Shown here: positions 5,268-5,365 of the stretch, in pieces
Position numbering within the stretch: position 1 is the first letter of the stretch
Layout: the number at the start of each line of letters is the position of its first letter
Assembly (NCBI GenBank): GCA_947372405.1
Contig: CANBTO010000393.1
Coordinates: 1 to 5,365, forward strand
Origin: Verrucomicrobiaceae bacterium
GTDB taxonomy: Bacteria > Verrucomicrobiota > Verrucomicrobiae > Verrucomicrobiales > Akkermansiaceae
DNA length: 5,365 bases
Reading direction: 5' to 3'
The notes under the pieces: model-generated
Told to the model about the DNA's origin: nothing
The model's database searches: none
Seen by the model: only the letters and a program-made list of their open reading frames with translations
Made by a program: the position numbers and the translations under genes

Positions 5268-5365
5268 TCAGGGTTTGGGAGCGGTGGATAATCCATCCAT
5301 TCGTCCCGCCGCATAAGCTCTGAAAACCTTTGCGATCTCATCGCGCACCCGGCGGAAGACGGCCA
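5268..5365 (-). CDS. 3' end of a convergent gene, ArsC / LMW phosphatase-like (partial)
   Basis: A minus-strand frame enters at the right window edge and stays open for 31 codons to TGA at 5268-5270. The visible end reads AVFRRVRDEIAKVFRAYAA and then GRMDGLSTAPKP. The FRRVRDEI helix resembles the C-terminal helix of bacterial arsenate reductases of the low-molecular-weight tyrosine phosphatase fold; this is recalled family style, not a search result. The catalytic N-terminal CX5R loop would lie outside the window, so activity cannot be judged. The position fits a real gene, since it converges on the rightward unit with a strong hairpin between the two stops. An unrelated protein ending in a charged amphipathic helix is the main alternative. 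Confidence 0.5.
   Translation of the reverse strand, partial: AVFRRVRDEIAKVFRAYAAGRMDGLSTAPKP

Overview
This window reads as chromosomal DNA from a Gram-negative, environmental bacterium that sorts proteins to its surface. The best guess is Verrucomicrobiota or a related Planctomycetota-type lineage. The evidence is a textbook PEP-CTERM tail, two paralogous secreted proteins with choice-of-anchor D domains, and start codons without Shine-Dalgarno sites. The lineage is inferred from protein style, not from a marker gene.

Layout: two genes point left (2330 to 1437, then 1381 to 44) and two point right (2748 to 3932, then 3967 to 5145), diverging from a 417-base control region (2331-2747). All four products begin with Sec signal peptides, so the locus is devoted to exported proteins. 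The leftward pair is a PEP-CTERM protein followed 55 bases later by a PstS-like substrate-binding-fold protein. The rightward pair, 34 bases apart, are tandem paralogs that end in choice-of-anchor D domains. A strong hairpin terminator (5177-5215) closes the rightward unit. Beyond it, the 3' end of a convergent gene enters from the right edge; its last 31 codons resemble the C-terminus of an ArsC / low-molecular-weight phosphatase-type protein.

The main result is that the leftward PEP-CTERM protein and both rightward proteins share one N-terminal domain of about 245 residues, opening with a PGDLVL motif and carrying invariant LQDGDPNRT, NPFL.PGIQG and VEFALDL blocks. They carry two different C-terminal modules. 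The locus is therefore a three-member family with exchanged C-termini, transcribed divergently from one control region. One member is predicted to be handled by exosortase; the other two end at the anchor D domain with no sorting tail. I cannot assign a biochemical function to the shared domain. An extracellular structural, matrix or surface-layer role is a guess.

The control region holds a perfect TATAAT with a 17-base spacer to a partial -35, a second extended -10 overlapped by an inverted repeat, three CATGTGA repeats and a 12-base perfect palindrome. No RNA genes, CRISPR arrays, insertion sequences or transposases were seen.
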